A stretch of DNA of 64,000 bases. Origin: Physella acuta. Lineage: Eukaryota > Mollusca > Gastropoda > Physidae. Below are positions 1 to 17,189 of the stretch, piece by piece. The stretch spans positions 1,598,001 through 1,662,000 of the forward strand of contig NW_026731931.1 of the NCBI RefSeq assembly GCF_028476545.1, given 5' to 3'. The number at the start of each line of letters is the position of its first letter. Within the stretch, counting starts at the first letter, position 1. Position numbers and translations under genes: made by a program. The notes beneath the pieces were generated by a model. It saw only the letters and a list, made by a program, of their open reading frames with translations. It ran no database searches and was not told the origin of the DNA.

Positions 1-542
1 ATAAAAAAAACGAATTTAAATGCAGTAGAGTATTTGTGAAAAAATAATTCTTCTTTCTTGGATTGCTTTCTTTACATCGAATCTGAAGCCAAACAAAAAT
101 TGTTCAGTGGTTTTTTTTTTAATAAGGACACTCAAATTTAAAGTCTATGCGAAAATGTTACAAGCGATTATTTATTTTTTTATAACTGGACATTGGCAAC
201 TCATAATTTTCTCAGATTTTATTTGTCAACCAAAAAAAAAGATAATAGAATTAACTTTTTATGCGTTTTTGTTTTATTTAGTTTATTTGAAGATTATTTA
301 AAACAAAAGTCCAAGGATTAGAGTAATCTTAATAACAACATTACTTCAAGTATTGACGTGTTTGCGCTGAGAAGACAGATATAACAGTAAGAAAAATACG
401 TACATTGTTGTTTAGTAAAAAAATCACGCAATCACTGTCAGAATGTTATGACATTCTGTAACCCTCGATCATTTTTTATTACTTCATGATATGAACACAA
501 TGCTTTCAGAATATAAAGTAGATATAGCTATTCACATAACAT
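1..542. other. AT-rich non-coding DNA
   Basis: No supported gene or repeat. The open frames here are short and of AT-rich, low-complexity composition. Confidence 0.6.
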
Positions 543-2060
543 CTGTTACATAGAAAACAATGGACGGGTTAAATATATCTAGCTGTGTTGACCATGCTGT
601 TACATAGAAAACAATGGACGGGTTAAATATATCTAGCTGTGTTGACCATGCTGTTACATAGAAAACAATGGACGGGTTAAATATATCTAGCTGTGTTGAC
701 CATGCTGTTACATAGAAAACAATGGACGGGTTAAATATATCTAGCTGTGTTGACCATGCTGTTACATAGAAAACAATGGACGAGTTAAATATATCTAGCT
801 GTGTTGACCATGCTGTTACATAGAAAACAATGGACGGGTTAAATATATCTAGCTGTGTTGACCATGCTGTTACATAGAAAACAATGGACGGGTTAAATAT
901 ATCTAGCTGTGTTGACCATGCTGTTACATAGAAAACAATGGACGGGTTAAATATATCTAGCTGTGTTGACCATGCTGTTACATAGAAAACAATGGACGGG
1001 TTAAATATATCTAGCTGTGTTGACCATGCTGTTACATAGAAAACAATGGACGGGTTAAATATATCTAGCTGTGTTGACCATGCTGTTACATAGAAAACAA
1101 TGGACGGGTTAAATATATCTAGCTGTGTTGACCATGCTGTTACATAGAAAACAATGGACGGGTTAAATATATCTAGCTGTGTTGACCATGCTGTTACATA
1201 GAAAACAATGGACGGGTTAAATATATCTAGCTGTGTTGACCATGCTGTTACATAGAAAACAATGGACGGGTTAAATATATCTAGCTGTGTTGACCATGCT
1301 GTTACATAGAAAACAATGGACGGGTTAAATATATCTAGCTGTGTTGACCATGCTGTTACATAGAAAACAATGGACGGGTTAAATATATCTAGCTGTGTTG
1401 ACCATGCTGTTACATAGAAAACAATGGACGGGTTAAATATATCTAGCTGTGTTGACCATGCTGTTACATAGAAAACAATGGACGAGTTAAATATATCTAG
1501 CTGTGTTGACCATGCTGTTACATAGAAAACAATGGACGGGTTAAATATATCTAGCTGTGTTGACCATGCTGTTACATAGAAAACAATGGACGGGTTAAAT
1601 ATATCTAGCTGTGTTGACCATGCTGTTACATAGAAAACAATGGACGGGTTAAATATATCTAGCTGTGTTGACCATGCTGTTACATAGAAAACAATGGACG
1701 GGTTAAATATATCTAGCTGTGTTGACCATGCTGTTACATAGAAAACAATGGACGGGTTAAATATATCTAGCTGTGTTGACCATGCTGTTACATAGAAAAC
1801 AATGGACGGGTTAAATATATCTAGCTGTGTTGACCATGCTGTTACATAGAAAACAATGGACGGGTTAAATATATCTAGCTGTGTTGACCATGCTGTTACA
1901 TAGAAAACAATGGACGGGTTAAATATATCTAGCTGTGTTGACCATGCTGTTACATAGAAAACAATGGACGGGTTAAATATATCTAGCTGTGTTGACCATG
2001 CTGTTACATAGAAAACAATGGACGGGTTAAATATATCTAGCTGTGTTGACCATGCTGTTA
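543..2060. repeat. 54-bp satellite array, 28 units
   Basis: Twenty-eight head-to-tail copies of a 54-bp unit plus 6 bases of a 29th. The unit begins CTGTTACATAGAAAAC and ends GTTGACCATG. Copies are almost identical. The only variant I see is G to A in the motif GACGGGTTAA, in units 5 and 18. This near-identity points to recent expansion. One minus-strand frame is open through every unit (18 codons per unit) but has no ATG and is closed by stops just outside the array, so I do not call it a gene. Confidence 0.97.
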
Positions 2061-2119
2061 GTACCGCCTAGTGAGGTTATAGAACCCCCCCCCCCCCCCC
2101 GAGGGTAATAAACAAAGCG

Positions 2120-2850
2120 ATATGGTATTTTCTTGTAAAAGCATAACACCTTTTTTGTACACTTTTTTCAAAAATGGTGTAAGGGCAACTCTTCAATTTA
2201 AGGAGATCAAACCCTATAATAACAGAACATTGAAACCGGTAGTGATCTCCCATAAATTTTCTCGAATATTCTTATATAACACTACAGAGGATGATGGCAA
2301 CTCGGGATTTAGAGTTGATTTTTAATCTATTTTTAATTACTTACACTTTTTAAAATAGAATAGAACCTCGTATAAAAAAGAATTGCACACCAAGTGAACG
2401 CCAAACAATATGTGTATAATAATGCGGAATACTATTAGTACACTTAATATATTAACATGCGTTTTTTTAGAAATCGGAAATAGCGTAAATTACTACTTCT
2501 TTTCAACGGAAATTACTTGTAAATTGTATATAGAGCAGAGAATTGGGTCTTTTACTTTCGTGTGAAATTTCAGTAATCTATCTGAAACAGTATTGAAGTT
2601 ATAGGCTGTTAAACACTTGAAAATAGAATGAGCGCAATTTCTGTTTACCGGAAATCGCTCAAAAAGTTGATACAAAACTATCAATTCCAAATAATACTCA
2701 TATAAGAAACTTCATCAACCTACCTGTAACGGTTCTCAAGTTATCGTCTTTACAGACACACATCCACACATACACACACAGACATACGTTGAAAACTGTC
2801 AACGTTTCATGTGATTTTTTTGCATTACTTCCTATATACTCTGTATAAAA
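2120..2850 (-). repeat. dispersed repeat R1, copy 1
   Basis: The reverse complement matches 20365-21030 over about 650-700 bp at roughly 80% by eye. Shared landmarks are a GT-rich microsatellite, a segment like ATAACTTGAGTACCGTTA, and an end near TTCGAGAAA. I found no ORF shared by the two copies and cannot assign a class; a short non-autonomous element is likely. A run of about 17 C precedes it at 2084-2100. Confidence 0.7.
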
Positions 2851-3418
2851 GAAAGGGACAAATAGATGAGATAAAGTTTGAAAGATTTATAGAAGATGAG
2901 TCTATACGTTTTTAGTGATTGCAACGATTTAGAAAATATAAGACTTCTGTTTTGTAGGAAAACAAAAAACATGTTTTATGTAAATGTCTTTCAATGGCCC
3001 CAGCTGTAATTTTGTGTCTGACGTCATTGACGTCACGTCAACGTATGTTTAAACTGTCGAGTTGAATACAATTTTGTTTGATTAGGGACTAAACAAGGAA
3101 CTTCATTATCATTTTCAGTCCTGTTGTCCCTGGACTAAAGGCTAAGTTTACTTTACATAATTACCTCAGGAGAACAGCTGTTTCGTTGATTACATAGTCA
3201 CCTGCACACCCACGTGACTTATTTTACATTTTACGGCGATCAGCTAAAAAATAAGCCTCGATTTTTGAGAACACCCCATAGTTCCAGCATCACCAAAGTG
3301 CATTGGCAGCAGTTTACTTTTTGAAAAACATTAGAAGCACATGGTTGCAGTTTTTTGAAGCTCAATCACTCACCAAGTAAGCTTTTGTTTTCTTCATTCT
3401 CAGTTTTATTTTTGGGAG
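2851..3418. other. unassigned intergenic DNA
   Basis: Nothing recognisable apart from two TGACGTCA-like palindromes near 3018-3035. Confidence 0.5.
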
Positions 3419-3666
3419 TTAAGTTCTCTTCCAAACCTGACGGTTTATGGGGCAGGTGCAGTAGAGTTCACTTGTTTCTGTGATCTCGATATATGAAGGT
3501 ATAATGTGGTCAGCACTATGCCCAGCCGCCTTTACTTTCCCTAACGTGAGTTAGATACCCATCAGAGTTGGGTGGACTCTTGGACGGTCTACTGACTTGA
3601 ACCCGATTCGAACTCCAGACTTACGGGTTAGCAGTCCACCTCTCTACCGCTAGACAACTCCGTCCC
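3419..3666 (-). mobile_element. tRNA-derived SINE (family A)
   Basis: On the minus strand the head reads like a tRNA gene: box A-like TAGCGGTAGAG, then box B-like GAGTTCGAATC about 40 nt later. A body containing CCACCCAACTCTGATGGG and a tail containing CCGTCAGGTTTGGAAG follow. Related copies or fragments occur near 17.2-17.6, 27.4, 30.9, 31.3, 34.0, 34.5, 53.2, 56.1-56.5 and inside the Helitrons at 29.2 and 58.9 kb. The many diverged copies exclude a functional tRNA gene. Confidence 0.85.
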
Positions 3667-4403
3667 TGATAGTGTAGAAGTGGCTTATTGCATAGTTAGA
3701 ATAAGACAGCAGTATAATAGTTGTTTTGTAAGCTGAGCTGTATTGAAGCTTAACAGTTTTGAATGTAAACATAGGTAAATACTAAGAGAAAGTGTAGAAA
3801 TACAAACAATATTACAACGCATCTGACGCGGAATAATGTACACATTTTGACACGTAAAATGGAAACGAAACAACGACCATTCTTCTCATGGAGACGGCTG
3901 TTATGTGTAGGATATTTATGCCCGTGGCTGTTTCAGAAACCGACGTGGAGTATGCTTGTCATTAATTAATTTATAACAAGCTCAATGACACACAATGAGA
4001 CATTTAAATATATATATACAATCGGCCTGTGTACGCTCTTTAATTTATTTATCACTTGAAATTCCATTCTATTATTAATTATTTTAAACACACGTGGATT
4101 TGTTAGTAATTGTGTGTTTTCGTTACGTGTTTATCCACCTTACCTCAAGCTATTGACAACACCACTTGATAAATTACTGTATATTAGTTTTTCTTTACAG
4201 TAATCTCGTAGGATTCAGCACACCTAGATTTTAAGTAAACGACTCTAATTTGAACCAAAATAAAGTAATATGTTTGATGTTATGTTTTTTAGAGAGTGGA
4301 AACATTTTTTTTTTGAACCAATTAAAATTGCAACGGCAGTAATGGAACTAGACAATAAAATCCCTCACCAAAGCAACAATCTTTTTTGGGACCCAAAGTA
4401 GGC

Positions 4404-4441
<38 letters not shown>

Positions 4442-5454
4442 CTTTTTTTAAATCTACTTGTCATATGACTTCCATTCCATTTGCTCACATGCAGATGTCC
4501 ATTGACATTTAGGCTCCAGTCTAAATGATTAATAAACATGAATAATGAATTGATGTGAAGATAGTACTTGAGCGATTGCCTTTGGGATTAATAAATTATA
4601 CAATGGTCGTTCAATATTCAAGTGGATTAATTAAGTATAAGTGGACGAGCACCTTTCCGTTTTAGTATTTAGCGGTGATCGGTATGAATGTAGGCCTACT
4701 CAGTCAGTACTAACTCAGTCTAAGGCAGATAACTCATTTTGAGGTAAAACCACATCAATTGTTTTATCATATTACCTAAAAATAAAACAAGAAATATTTT
4801 TTAATCATAATCAGGTTTGCAGCAATCAAGACCTAAGAAAAAGGTAAGTTGATTACTTTTGATAATTGCAAAAATACAAAACTTGACTTAAAGTGGTCGT
4901 TGTGGATCCCGAAGCAGTATGCGTACTTTACTCAAGTTAGGGAATTAAAAGCACCTGGAAAAAGTGACCAGCAAATATAAGGCTTCAATAGCTTGAGTTT
5001 AATAAAACAGTTGAACTCTACTTCATGTGTTCCGTGTGTCTTGGATACGAAGGAAAAAATATAACTGATCAACTACACAAGTGTTTTTTAAAAAAAACTA
5101 ATTGAAAGCGTCAAAAATGTTCTCTGCACAAATTAAAATGTAATTGCTATAATATCATTTAATTTAAGAAATAAGAGATAACTCTAGTATATTATAATTT
5201 AATTTAGTTATTGTGATGAAATTAAATTAGATGAAAGTAATGTAATAAATAATAAAACAGCAATTACTTTAAATCATATCTAATCTTTAAAATTCTACAA
5301 TTATGGTTTTCCTTTTGCCTTATAAGCTAATACTTTACTTGTACATAAAGTCAATTATTTCGAGGACTATCATTGCACGCTTGTGAATTATCTTTTTCCC
5401 TACATAGTGCATGCTTAACTTCTGTTCTATCTGTATCTATAATGAGTAGAACTT
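3667..5454. other. intergenic DNA with short (TA)n
   Basis: AT-rich sequence with a (TA)n tract at about 4407-4438. No gene or recognisable repeat otherwise. Confidence 0.5.
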
Positions 5455-5719
5455 CAGTGTTTCTTCCAGACATTTTTCTCCGGGGGGGGGGGGGGGCACT
5501 TGAAATTTTCGGGGGGGGGGGGGGGGGCGGTAGACTTTTTTCGGGGGGGGGGGGGACACTGTTAAAAGTATATATTTTCTATATAAATATATAAATTTCA
5601 TTTCGTTCGGAGGGGGGGGGGGTAAAAAATTTCCGGGAAGTGGGGGGCGGTAAAAAAATTTCCCGGAGGGGGGGGGGGGGGGGCTTCGCCCCTCGAAGAG
5701 ATGCCTGGAAGAAACTCTA
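5455..5719. mobile_element. hAT-type MITE, poly-G family (copy 1)
   Basis: Terminal inverted repeats CAGTGTTTCTTCCAG and CTGGAAGAAACTCTA flank an interior of G runs (10-18 nt) separated by short T/A-rich blocks. Three more copies lie at 13606-13832, 34903-35101 and 55314-55419. Two of those have exact or near-exact 8-bp target duplications, the size typical of hAT elements. No coding capacity. Confidence 0.75.
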
Positions 5720-5965
5720 CGGCTATTAGCAGCAAATTATTTAGTATTTAACTGATATGAAACTAAGGGGAGGTAACAAGTTCTGTGGGTCGGCACATTC
5801 AATGATGTTTTCACTGTTTTAGAAAGGACTTAGTTTTGGTTGCAAGGGACGTATTTTTGCACCTTGTAATTCAAACCCTTATTTCAAACTGTTATTCTTA
5901 TTTAATAAGACTTAAAATCAGATACTAGGAGTCACATTAAAAAGTCTAAAGGTGAATTGGTTAAC

Positions 5966-6420
5966 TTAGGTCTACACAAACGGGGGTAAAGATCAATTTA
6001 GGTATACACAAACGGAGCAAATGTCAAATAAAGTCTACACAAACAGAGCAAATGTCAAATAAAGTCTACACAAACGGAGCAAATGTCAAATAAAGTCTAC
6101 ACAAACGAAGCAAATGTCAAATAAAGTCTACACAAACTGAGCAAATGTCAAATACATTCTACACAAACGAAGCAAATGTCAAATAAAGTCTACACAAACG
6201 GAGCAAATGTCAAATAAAGTCTACACAAACGGAGCAAATGTCAAATAAAGTCTACACAAACAGAGCAAATGTCAAATAAAGTCTACACAAACGGAGCAAA
6301 TGTCAAATAAAGTCTAGACAAACGGATCAAGGTCAATTAAAGACTACACAAACAGAGCAAATATTAAATAAGGTCTACAAAAAAGGGTAATGGTCAATTA
6401 GGTCTATATAAACAAGAGTA
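5966..6420. repeat. 31-bp minisatellite
   Basis: About 14 tandem copies of a 31-bp unit containing TCTACACAAACGGAGC and AATGTCAAATAAAG. Central copies are nearly identical. Copies at both edges are degenerate, the usual pattern for an array growing from its middle. Confidence 0.95.
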
Positions 6421-6628
6421 TAGATCAATTGAGCATTAAAAAATTAAAAGCATAGGAGGTCGAAACAAACGGGGTAACGGACACACTAATTCATAGCTAA
6501 CCAGATTTGCTGCGGTGGGGGGGGGGGGGGTTGTAGCGATATGGTCTGTTTAGAATGCCTGGAGAGAGAGGTAGGGTGGCGGGTCGGCTTGCTTTGTGGT
6601 GATGGTGTCCTGCATAGTACCATGGAGA

Positions 6629-6630
<2 letters not shown>

Positions 6631-6699
<69 letters not shown>
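6631..6699. repeat. (TA)n microsatellite
   Basis: Uninterrupted TA dinucleotides. A run of about 14 C follows at 6800-6813. Confidence 0.98.
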
Positions 6700-6706
<7 letters not shown>

Positions 6707-6835
6707 TTATTTACCAAATCAACTACTGTGCTGTCAAATTATAGTAATGCAATATCAATTCATGTAATTGGCAACTGAAATGGGGTCTAAGAACTCTAAA
6801 CCCCCCCCCCCCCCACACTGTTTTGGTGGGTTATT

Positions 6836-7035
6836 TAGTAGCAGGTGCAGTTGTCACACCCATATCCACATAACGTAAGACACGTGAAGAACTCCATTGA
6901 CCGCTTTAAGTCCCACTTGAATAATTTGTTTGAAATAAATTGCTGCCACAGCTGGTTCACCCACTTCAATGTCAAACACGGCTCAGGAAATATGGTAACA
7001 GAAGACTTTGCATCCTCACAGTGGTTGTGTTGATA
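6836..7035 (+). other. possible LINE C-terminal fragment
   Basis: A 62-codon frame includes VRHVKNSIDRFKSHLNNLF, which resembles the basic C-terminal end of many non-LTR reverse transcriptases (a pattern like SFKxxLDxxW). There are no RT core motifs, so the resemblance is weak. It could be a chance ORF. Confidence 0.25.
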
Positions 7036-7587
7036 GATGATGAAAAAAAACGTATTGTTTAAATAGTCTAATTTATTCTTTGATCATAAAATTAAAAGCT
7101 TTCAGTCAGGGTTTTATTCCCATTATTTAGCTGAACAAGTCGAGCGCTTTTTTTAATGGCGTGAATATTTCAGAGTATTCGCATCACATTCTTTTCAATC
7201 TTTTGATATTCTCATAGTAAATTTTTGTATACCATACACCCACTTCATGTATAAAAGATTATACGGTGCAATAGTCAGTCTGTCTTCAACACAGGTATTA
7301 CGTTTATTATAAATATGAATATTTAAAAGCATATTTTATAAAGGGTTCTTGTAAAATTAGGTATGTAATGCATATTTCATTAGAAAAAAAAATCAGTAAA
7401 TACAATATACAAAAATATTCACTAAATTAGAAAACAAACAAGCCTTGTTGCACTTAGAATAATATAGATTGTGCTTTTCATCTGCTCATGAGTTTAAACT
7501 AATATGAGTAAAAACAATTTTAAGAAAAAATATTTTTTGTCTTTTCTCTGCGTTGTCATTTCAACCTAGTCAATTGTTTCTACTGGA
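7036..7587. other. AT-rich upstream flank of methyltransferase 1
   Basis: No gene seen. It probably holds the promoter and any untranslated exon of the gene starting at 7734, but I see no convincing core promoter element. Confidence 0.4.
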
Positions 7588-7732
7588 ATGGATGAAACCC
7601 TCTCAGAAACTTTAATTTATTTCTTATACTTTCCACCAACTCAGCAGTGTCAACACTAAGATGGATGAAACCATCTCAGAAACTTTAATTTATTTCTTAT
7701 ACTTTCCACCAACTCAGCAGTGTCAACACTAA
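7588..7732 (+). promoter_or_regulatory. two tandem 23-codon uORFs before methyltransferase 1
   Basis: A 73-bp segment ending at the start-codon context is present twice in tandem (7588-7660 and 7661-7733), and the real start region begins a third, partial copy. Each full copy opens with ATGGATGAAACC and closes with TAA, so each encodes a 23-residue peptide starting MDE. The second uORF stops one base before the main ATG at 7734. If both are in the mature 5' UTR, they would be expected to affect initiation at the main ORF. That regulatory role is an inference. Confidence 0.7.
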
Positions 7733-7733
7733 G

Positions 7734-12440
<4,707 letters not shown>

Positions 12441-12560
12441 TATAAACAGAATTTGCACTTATTTCTCTGTCCTTTAAAAAAATTTTCCTTTACAGTACAT
12501 TATTTATGTCAGGTAAATACTGTATATCACCTTGCTTTGTGCAAAATTTTAATTTATTTT

Positions 12561-12566
12561 AATAAA
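12561..12566 (+). terminator. candidate poly(A) signal, methyltransferase 1
   Basis: AATAAA 121 bp after the stop codon, the first canonical hexamer downstream in AT-rich sequence. Confidence 0.5.
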
Positions 12567-12670
12567 CAGATATGTTTATTAGTATTACGTTTAACATACG
12601 CATAAATAATCTTATAAGATGTAATATAAACTATCCAGTTTATATCTTTCTATATAAATATCATTATCTT

Positions 12671-12673
<3 letters not shown>

Positions 12674-12744
<71 letters not shown>
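12674..12744. repeat. (TA)n microsatellite
   Basis: Pure TA dinucleotides downstream of methyltransferase 1. Confidence 0.97.
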
Positions 12745-12747
<3 letters not shown>

Positions 12748-13605
12748 ACCCCCTTTCACACACGCACACTATTTTCTCAAGAACAAATATTTATACAAAT
12801 ATTTGTAGCCTGTTTTGTGTCTTAAACTTGTATTTTTCCTGATTTATGATATTGCACATTTTAGTATTTTATTATAGAAAAAGTTTTGCATCTAACTTGA
12901 TCTGTCGTCAATTGAAATATGTGTTTACTTTTGCAAAATCATGTAAACAGACATGATTATATTTTATAAGAGTTTCTTCTTACTGTTTGACGACGAAATG
13001 ACATTTAGTAAGGAAATATATGCATTCTGCACGTTTTATCCTATTATCTTATTACTGTAGAGGTCTGCTTTGTCGAACCGGAAAAGCACAAAGTTGCTAA
13101 ACCAGCTTTTAAGTTTAGGGCAGTAACCAAACAAGTAGAGAAAAGTATTAAATCAATCAGGAGTTCAGCTCCTTGTGGCCATAGAATTACTATCCAGATT
13201 TTATTTTAATACCCTTTGGTACCTCAGCTATTAGGAAAGAGAAACATAGATAGCGTCTTGAACTTCTCAACCTTCGCACTGTTTACAAAGTGCTATCGCC
13301 CAATCATTTATTAGGCTTTATTTTTTTTAATTACTCTTCTTGATAAGATACTACTTTTTATGCCACACAAATTATTTATATATTGAATATAAAGATGCAA
13401 ATATATTAGTTTATATTTGATACATAAACTGATGTTGTTTTCTATGTGTACGTAATTAAAAGAATTGTTTATGGGACAAAATATTAAAAGAATAGCCACG
13501 AAGAATACGGCTACATCCGTATTCGACCCATCTGAAGCACAAAATATAGACCTTTGTGCCAAAAAAATGACACATTTTCAACGCACGATTTCCCCCACTC
13601 CCTAT
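12745..13605. other. intergenic DNA, nothing recognised
   Basis: AT-rich sequence with only short, unconvincing frames. Confidence 0.5.
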
Positions 13606-13832
13606 CAGAGTTTCTTCCAGGCATCTCTTGGGGGGGGGGGATGGGGGTGCTAAGCCCCACCGAAAAAATTCAACCGTCCCCCCCCCCGAACGAAATGAAA
13701 TTTATATAATTTATATAGAAAATATATACTTTTAACAGTTTCCGCCCCCCCCAAAGAAATTCTACCGCCCCCCCCCCCCTCCCGAAAATTTCAAATGCCC
13801 CCACGGAGAAAAAAAGTCTGGAAGAAACACAG
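13606..13832. mobile_element. hAT-type MITE, poly-G family (copy 2)
   Basis: Ends CAGAGTTTCTTCCAG and CTGGAAGAAACACAG are inverted repeats. The element is flanked by a perfect 8-bp target duplication CTCCCTAT (13598-13605 and 13833-13840). The interior matches the copy at 5455 in inverted orientation and has the same homopolymer blocks. This is the best-preserved insertion of the family here. Confidence 0.9.
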
Positions 13833-13840
13833 CTCCCTAT

Positions 13841-14666
13841 CCTTATACGCATCTTTTAATTCCAAATATCTCCTTACACTATTGAACTGGATATTTTTAA
13901 TTGTTTCATTGTCATAGTTTATTAAACACGTCTAATAGTTAAATACATTATGGCGTTTTATATTACTAGACTAGTGAATTCAGGGTAAATAAACAAAATG
14001 TGATGTCATCTATTGTTTGCCTAATGTAGGTATCTTTAACTCGGACCTAAAAATCCTTCGTCTACAAAGTTAATTTTTAAGATATATATAAATGAGAAAA
14101 AAAATAAAAGAAAATAAATTATTCCTATACAAGTTAGTGAAAATAATGTGGATGGACAAGAAACGTATGTGCTTTTTTCCATTCAATTATAAAACCCCTC
14201 AATTATTCAACGCAAGCTGTTGCCATAATTTGACACGTTTCAAGTAGTGTTTGTTTGACAATGGTAAATCAACATCTGGGCTAATTAATATTTCAAGTCA
14301 TTAAATTTAAATGCGGGGCCAAAGTTGGATGTGCTGTATGGCATCAATTCATTGCCCGGCCTCCACCTTGTTGAGTTACAAACGCCTGACATATTAAACA
14401 ATAGGGAACATCCGATACAATCTAGACACAGAAGGGAGGCTTTATTATATCCACGCTGATGGTAAATAAGGATCATTATTCTGGAAAGGAAGTTATTGTT
14501 ATAAATGACAAAGAGAACAATACTTCTACATAATGTATGTAACAAGTGTCCTTATTGGGATAGTGTATATTATATATAGTTTGACAACTTCTACGCAACA
14601 AACCACATACATTAACCCCCCCCCCCAGTACACTCCTCTCTTATAGCTTCACACGCATATTCTATC
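13841..14666. other. intergenic DNA, nothing recognised
   Basis: No supported gene. A run of about 10 C lies near 14616-14626. Confidence 0.5.
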
Positions 14667-14786
14667 ACCTACACCAGGGGTCGGCAACCTTTTAAGACGA
14701 AAGAGCCAAAAGTTACAATTTATTAAATTTCCAAGTTTTTAAAGAACCTCTACCAATTTTATGTCAATATTATAATATTTGATAAG

Positions 14787-14863
<77 letters not shown>

Positions 14864-14910
14864 AAAATAAAGTATATAAATATAGTAAAAATTTAAATAA
14901 AGTAAATAAG

Positions 14911-14985
<75 letters not shown>

Positions 14986-14989
<4 letters not shown>

Positions 14990-15929
14990 ACGACTCCCTT
15001 CTCTAATCCTTTCGAACTAGTCATGGAATCGTAAACAAGAAGAAAAAGAAAAATTAAAAAAAAACGCCACTTCAGTAATCTATATTTATTTCCACAAATT
15101 ACAACAATTAAAGTTAACCCGCCACCGAAGTACAACCATCAGAAATATACACAAATAGCTACAAACAACTAAAGTTCTTAGCACGACTACCCTACTTATC
15201 CCTAACTGTCTAACTAGCCTAGGTCTACTACAGTACAGGCATCTCTTGGCTGTCCACTAGCTCACAGAGACGCCCCATGTCTGTCTCCTCTAGACCTAGC
15301 TATCCGAGTCCGTCCGTGTGTGACTCGTGAGCTCTGACTGAGTGTCCCCCTGAGTGTCCCCGAGTCTACCGTCTACCCCTCCTTAAATAACGGACTCACA
15401 AATGTCCAGGTGCGGGGCTAATTATGCACCAACACTTCCCACTCACGTCTAACCTAATTAAATGTCGCCAACAAGTCTGGGGTACCTGATTAAATTGTCA
15501 GACCCTGCTAATATACTACCCCCATTGATGCCGTCGTCCGTAAATGTAACCTAATTCTAACACGTGCCTCGTTGATTGTCTCCATCTAGACCTGATCAAT
15601 CTGGGTCACGTCTGTTGTCAACCCTACCCTGCTATATGCGCCCCCACAGTCGTAACACCTCCCCCCTTCAAGACATACCAGGCCAGGCGATTCAGGTGAG
15701 AAGGGGGGGGGGTGTAACCCGCTAGCATCAACAATAACATCCCACCCTTTGTCTCTTTCACGACCTGCGCCAGTCTGTGGCATCTCTCATTATGGGCTGG
15801 CCCGACCACGAAAAAAAAAAGGGGTTCACGTCGAGAGTTCCCCCATCCATAAATCTCTAGGTGACACCCTAATTAACCCACGTTCAGCCATGTCCAAAAA
15901 GGTAAGATCCCCCACATGGGATCGTAACA
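14986..15929 (-). mobile_element. solo LTR (fossil LTR retrotransposon)
   Basis: A 944-bp unit begins TGTTACGA and ends TCGTAACA, the TG...CA inverted ends of an LTR. It has no internal coding region. On the minus strand there is a TTATTTAAGG TATA-like box and an AATAAA. It sits inside a (TA)n tract, so a 4-5 bp duplication (ATAT) is compatible but cannot be proven. Probably Ty3/Gypsy-like; the family is an inference. Confidence 0.65.
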
Positions 15930-16103
15930 ATATATATATATATATAATTTAAAATAAATATAGTTAAATATGAAATAATATTTATTCAATTAAAAACACA
16001 CATGTTTCGCATAAAAAATATTAACGTATTTTATCTAGCTCTGCTAGAATAATAAATTCAGTAATCAAATTATGTAACTTTAATTATTAAATACTATTTA
16101 CAA

Positions 16104-16507
16104 CGAGCTGACCCACGACGTAGCATACACCTTTATTTAGTTGTTTTATATCCTATTTTTTATTTTTTTTGTGAATTCGACACTACCAATGCTGCGACTG
16201 AAAAAATATAATTTCTTTAATACACTATCAGTAGCTCGTGAACGACGATTATGCTCACCCTCACTTTCTACTCCTCTCCCCCTTTCTCGTGAAAGCAGCC
16301 ATCGGTGACGACAGTTTGCAGATGACAATAAAAAGATCTAGCAGAACGTGTTATTACCTCCCATTAGTTTCAAATCGTTTAAAACTAAATTATCTTTCCC
16401 TAATAGCCGTCATTAATTGAACCGATAGTAAACAGCTCACCAGACTGATGAGCTTACGTTTTGGTGGTGTATCGCATGGTCCCCATGAAGAGAATTATAA
16501 ATATCGA
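16104..16507 (-). mobile_element. Helitron-like element, CTCG-ending family (copy 1)
   Basis: Read on the minus strand it starts TCGATATTTATAATTCTC and ends GGGTCAGCTCG, and it lies between A and T. It shares both ends with 18026-18447. Inserted in the hAT relic. The absence of coding capacity marks it as non-autonomous. Confidence 0.55.
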
Positions 16508-17189
16508 TAGTTTGGCCTTGCATGCCTTTTGAAAGTTTGTTTAAACCTGGCTCCTAACATGTTTTCAGTTTCAAGCACGCCTCTATATTTTTATTACTTA
16601 GATAGTTGACTTCAATACTTTGTATTATGTCCATGCAAAAAACGCTTGCTCGCATGAATATGTTGACCCGAAGATCGTCAGCACTCCAAATGCCAACTTC
16701 TTTGCCTCATTGTAGTATCCTGGAAGACTATTCTATGCGTCACATAATATTGTCTCAACTCGCGGTATTTCTTTTAGAGCAGTCCAGTTGTACAGTGAAA
16801 CACGCATGTTTTACTGGACCTCCAAATCTTCAAACTTGCTCTTGATATCTGGGAACTTACCGCTCCACAAATGTTTGATTTTCAAATCTAGCAATTTCAT
16901 TTGAAGCGAACCAGCATCAATTCCACATAAGCTCAAAGTTAATCTTATTTGTTTTTGTGTTGAGATGATCTACTATGAACGTCAAATTACTTGCATTTCA
17001 ATGAAGTCGAATGTTTCAATTTGGAATAGACAAGTTAATAGGAAGTAGGCCTACACTGAAATAGGGAGTAATAAAATAAAATAATTATTAATATTTGTGC
17101 ATGGATTTAAAGAGCCGCATTTCGACATCAAAAGAGCCGCAGGTTGCCGACCCCTGACCTACACTACTATTTTATCTTCCTCACATGGG

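Larger units (their letters stand above)
14675..17156 (-). mobile_element. hAT DNA transposon relic with nested insertions
   Basis: Terminal inverted repeats CAGGGGTCGGCAACCT and AGGTTGCCGACCCCTG are flanked by a perfect 8-bp duplication ACCTACAC (14667-14674 and 17157-17164). Transposase remnants lie on the minus strand around 16600-17000. One readable stretch, LDAGSLQMKLLDLKIKHLW followed by FPDIKSKFEDLE, matches the C-terminal dimerisation region style of hAT transposases. The frame is broken. Nested inside are (TA)n tracts at 14789-14859 and 14918-14985, a solo LTR at 14986-15929 and a Helitron-like copy at 16104-16507. Confidence 0.9.

Noticed and set aside
543-2060. Minus-strand frame open through all 28 satellite units (18 codons each)
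   Set aside because: With a 54-bp unit, one of six frames staying open is expected by chance. There is no ATG, and stops close both ends.
543-2060. CRISPR-like array
   Set aside because: Units are contiguous with no unique spacers. This is eukaryotic satellite DNA. The same holds for the 31-bp and 34-bp arrays.
16436-16480. CTGATGAG as a possible hammerhead ribozyme core
   Set aside because: No GAAA box or closing stems in the expected place.
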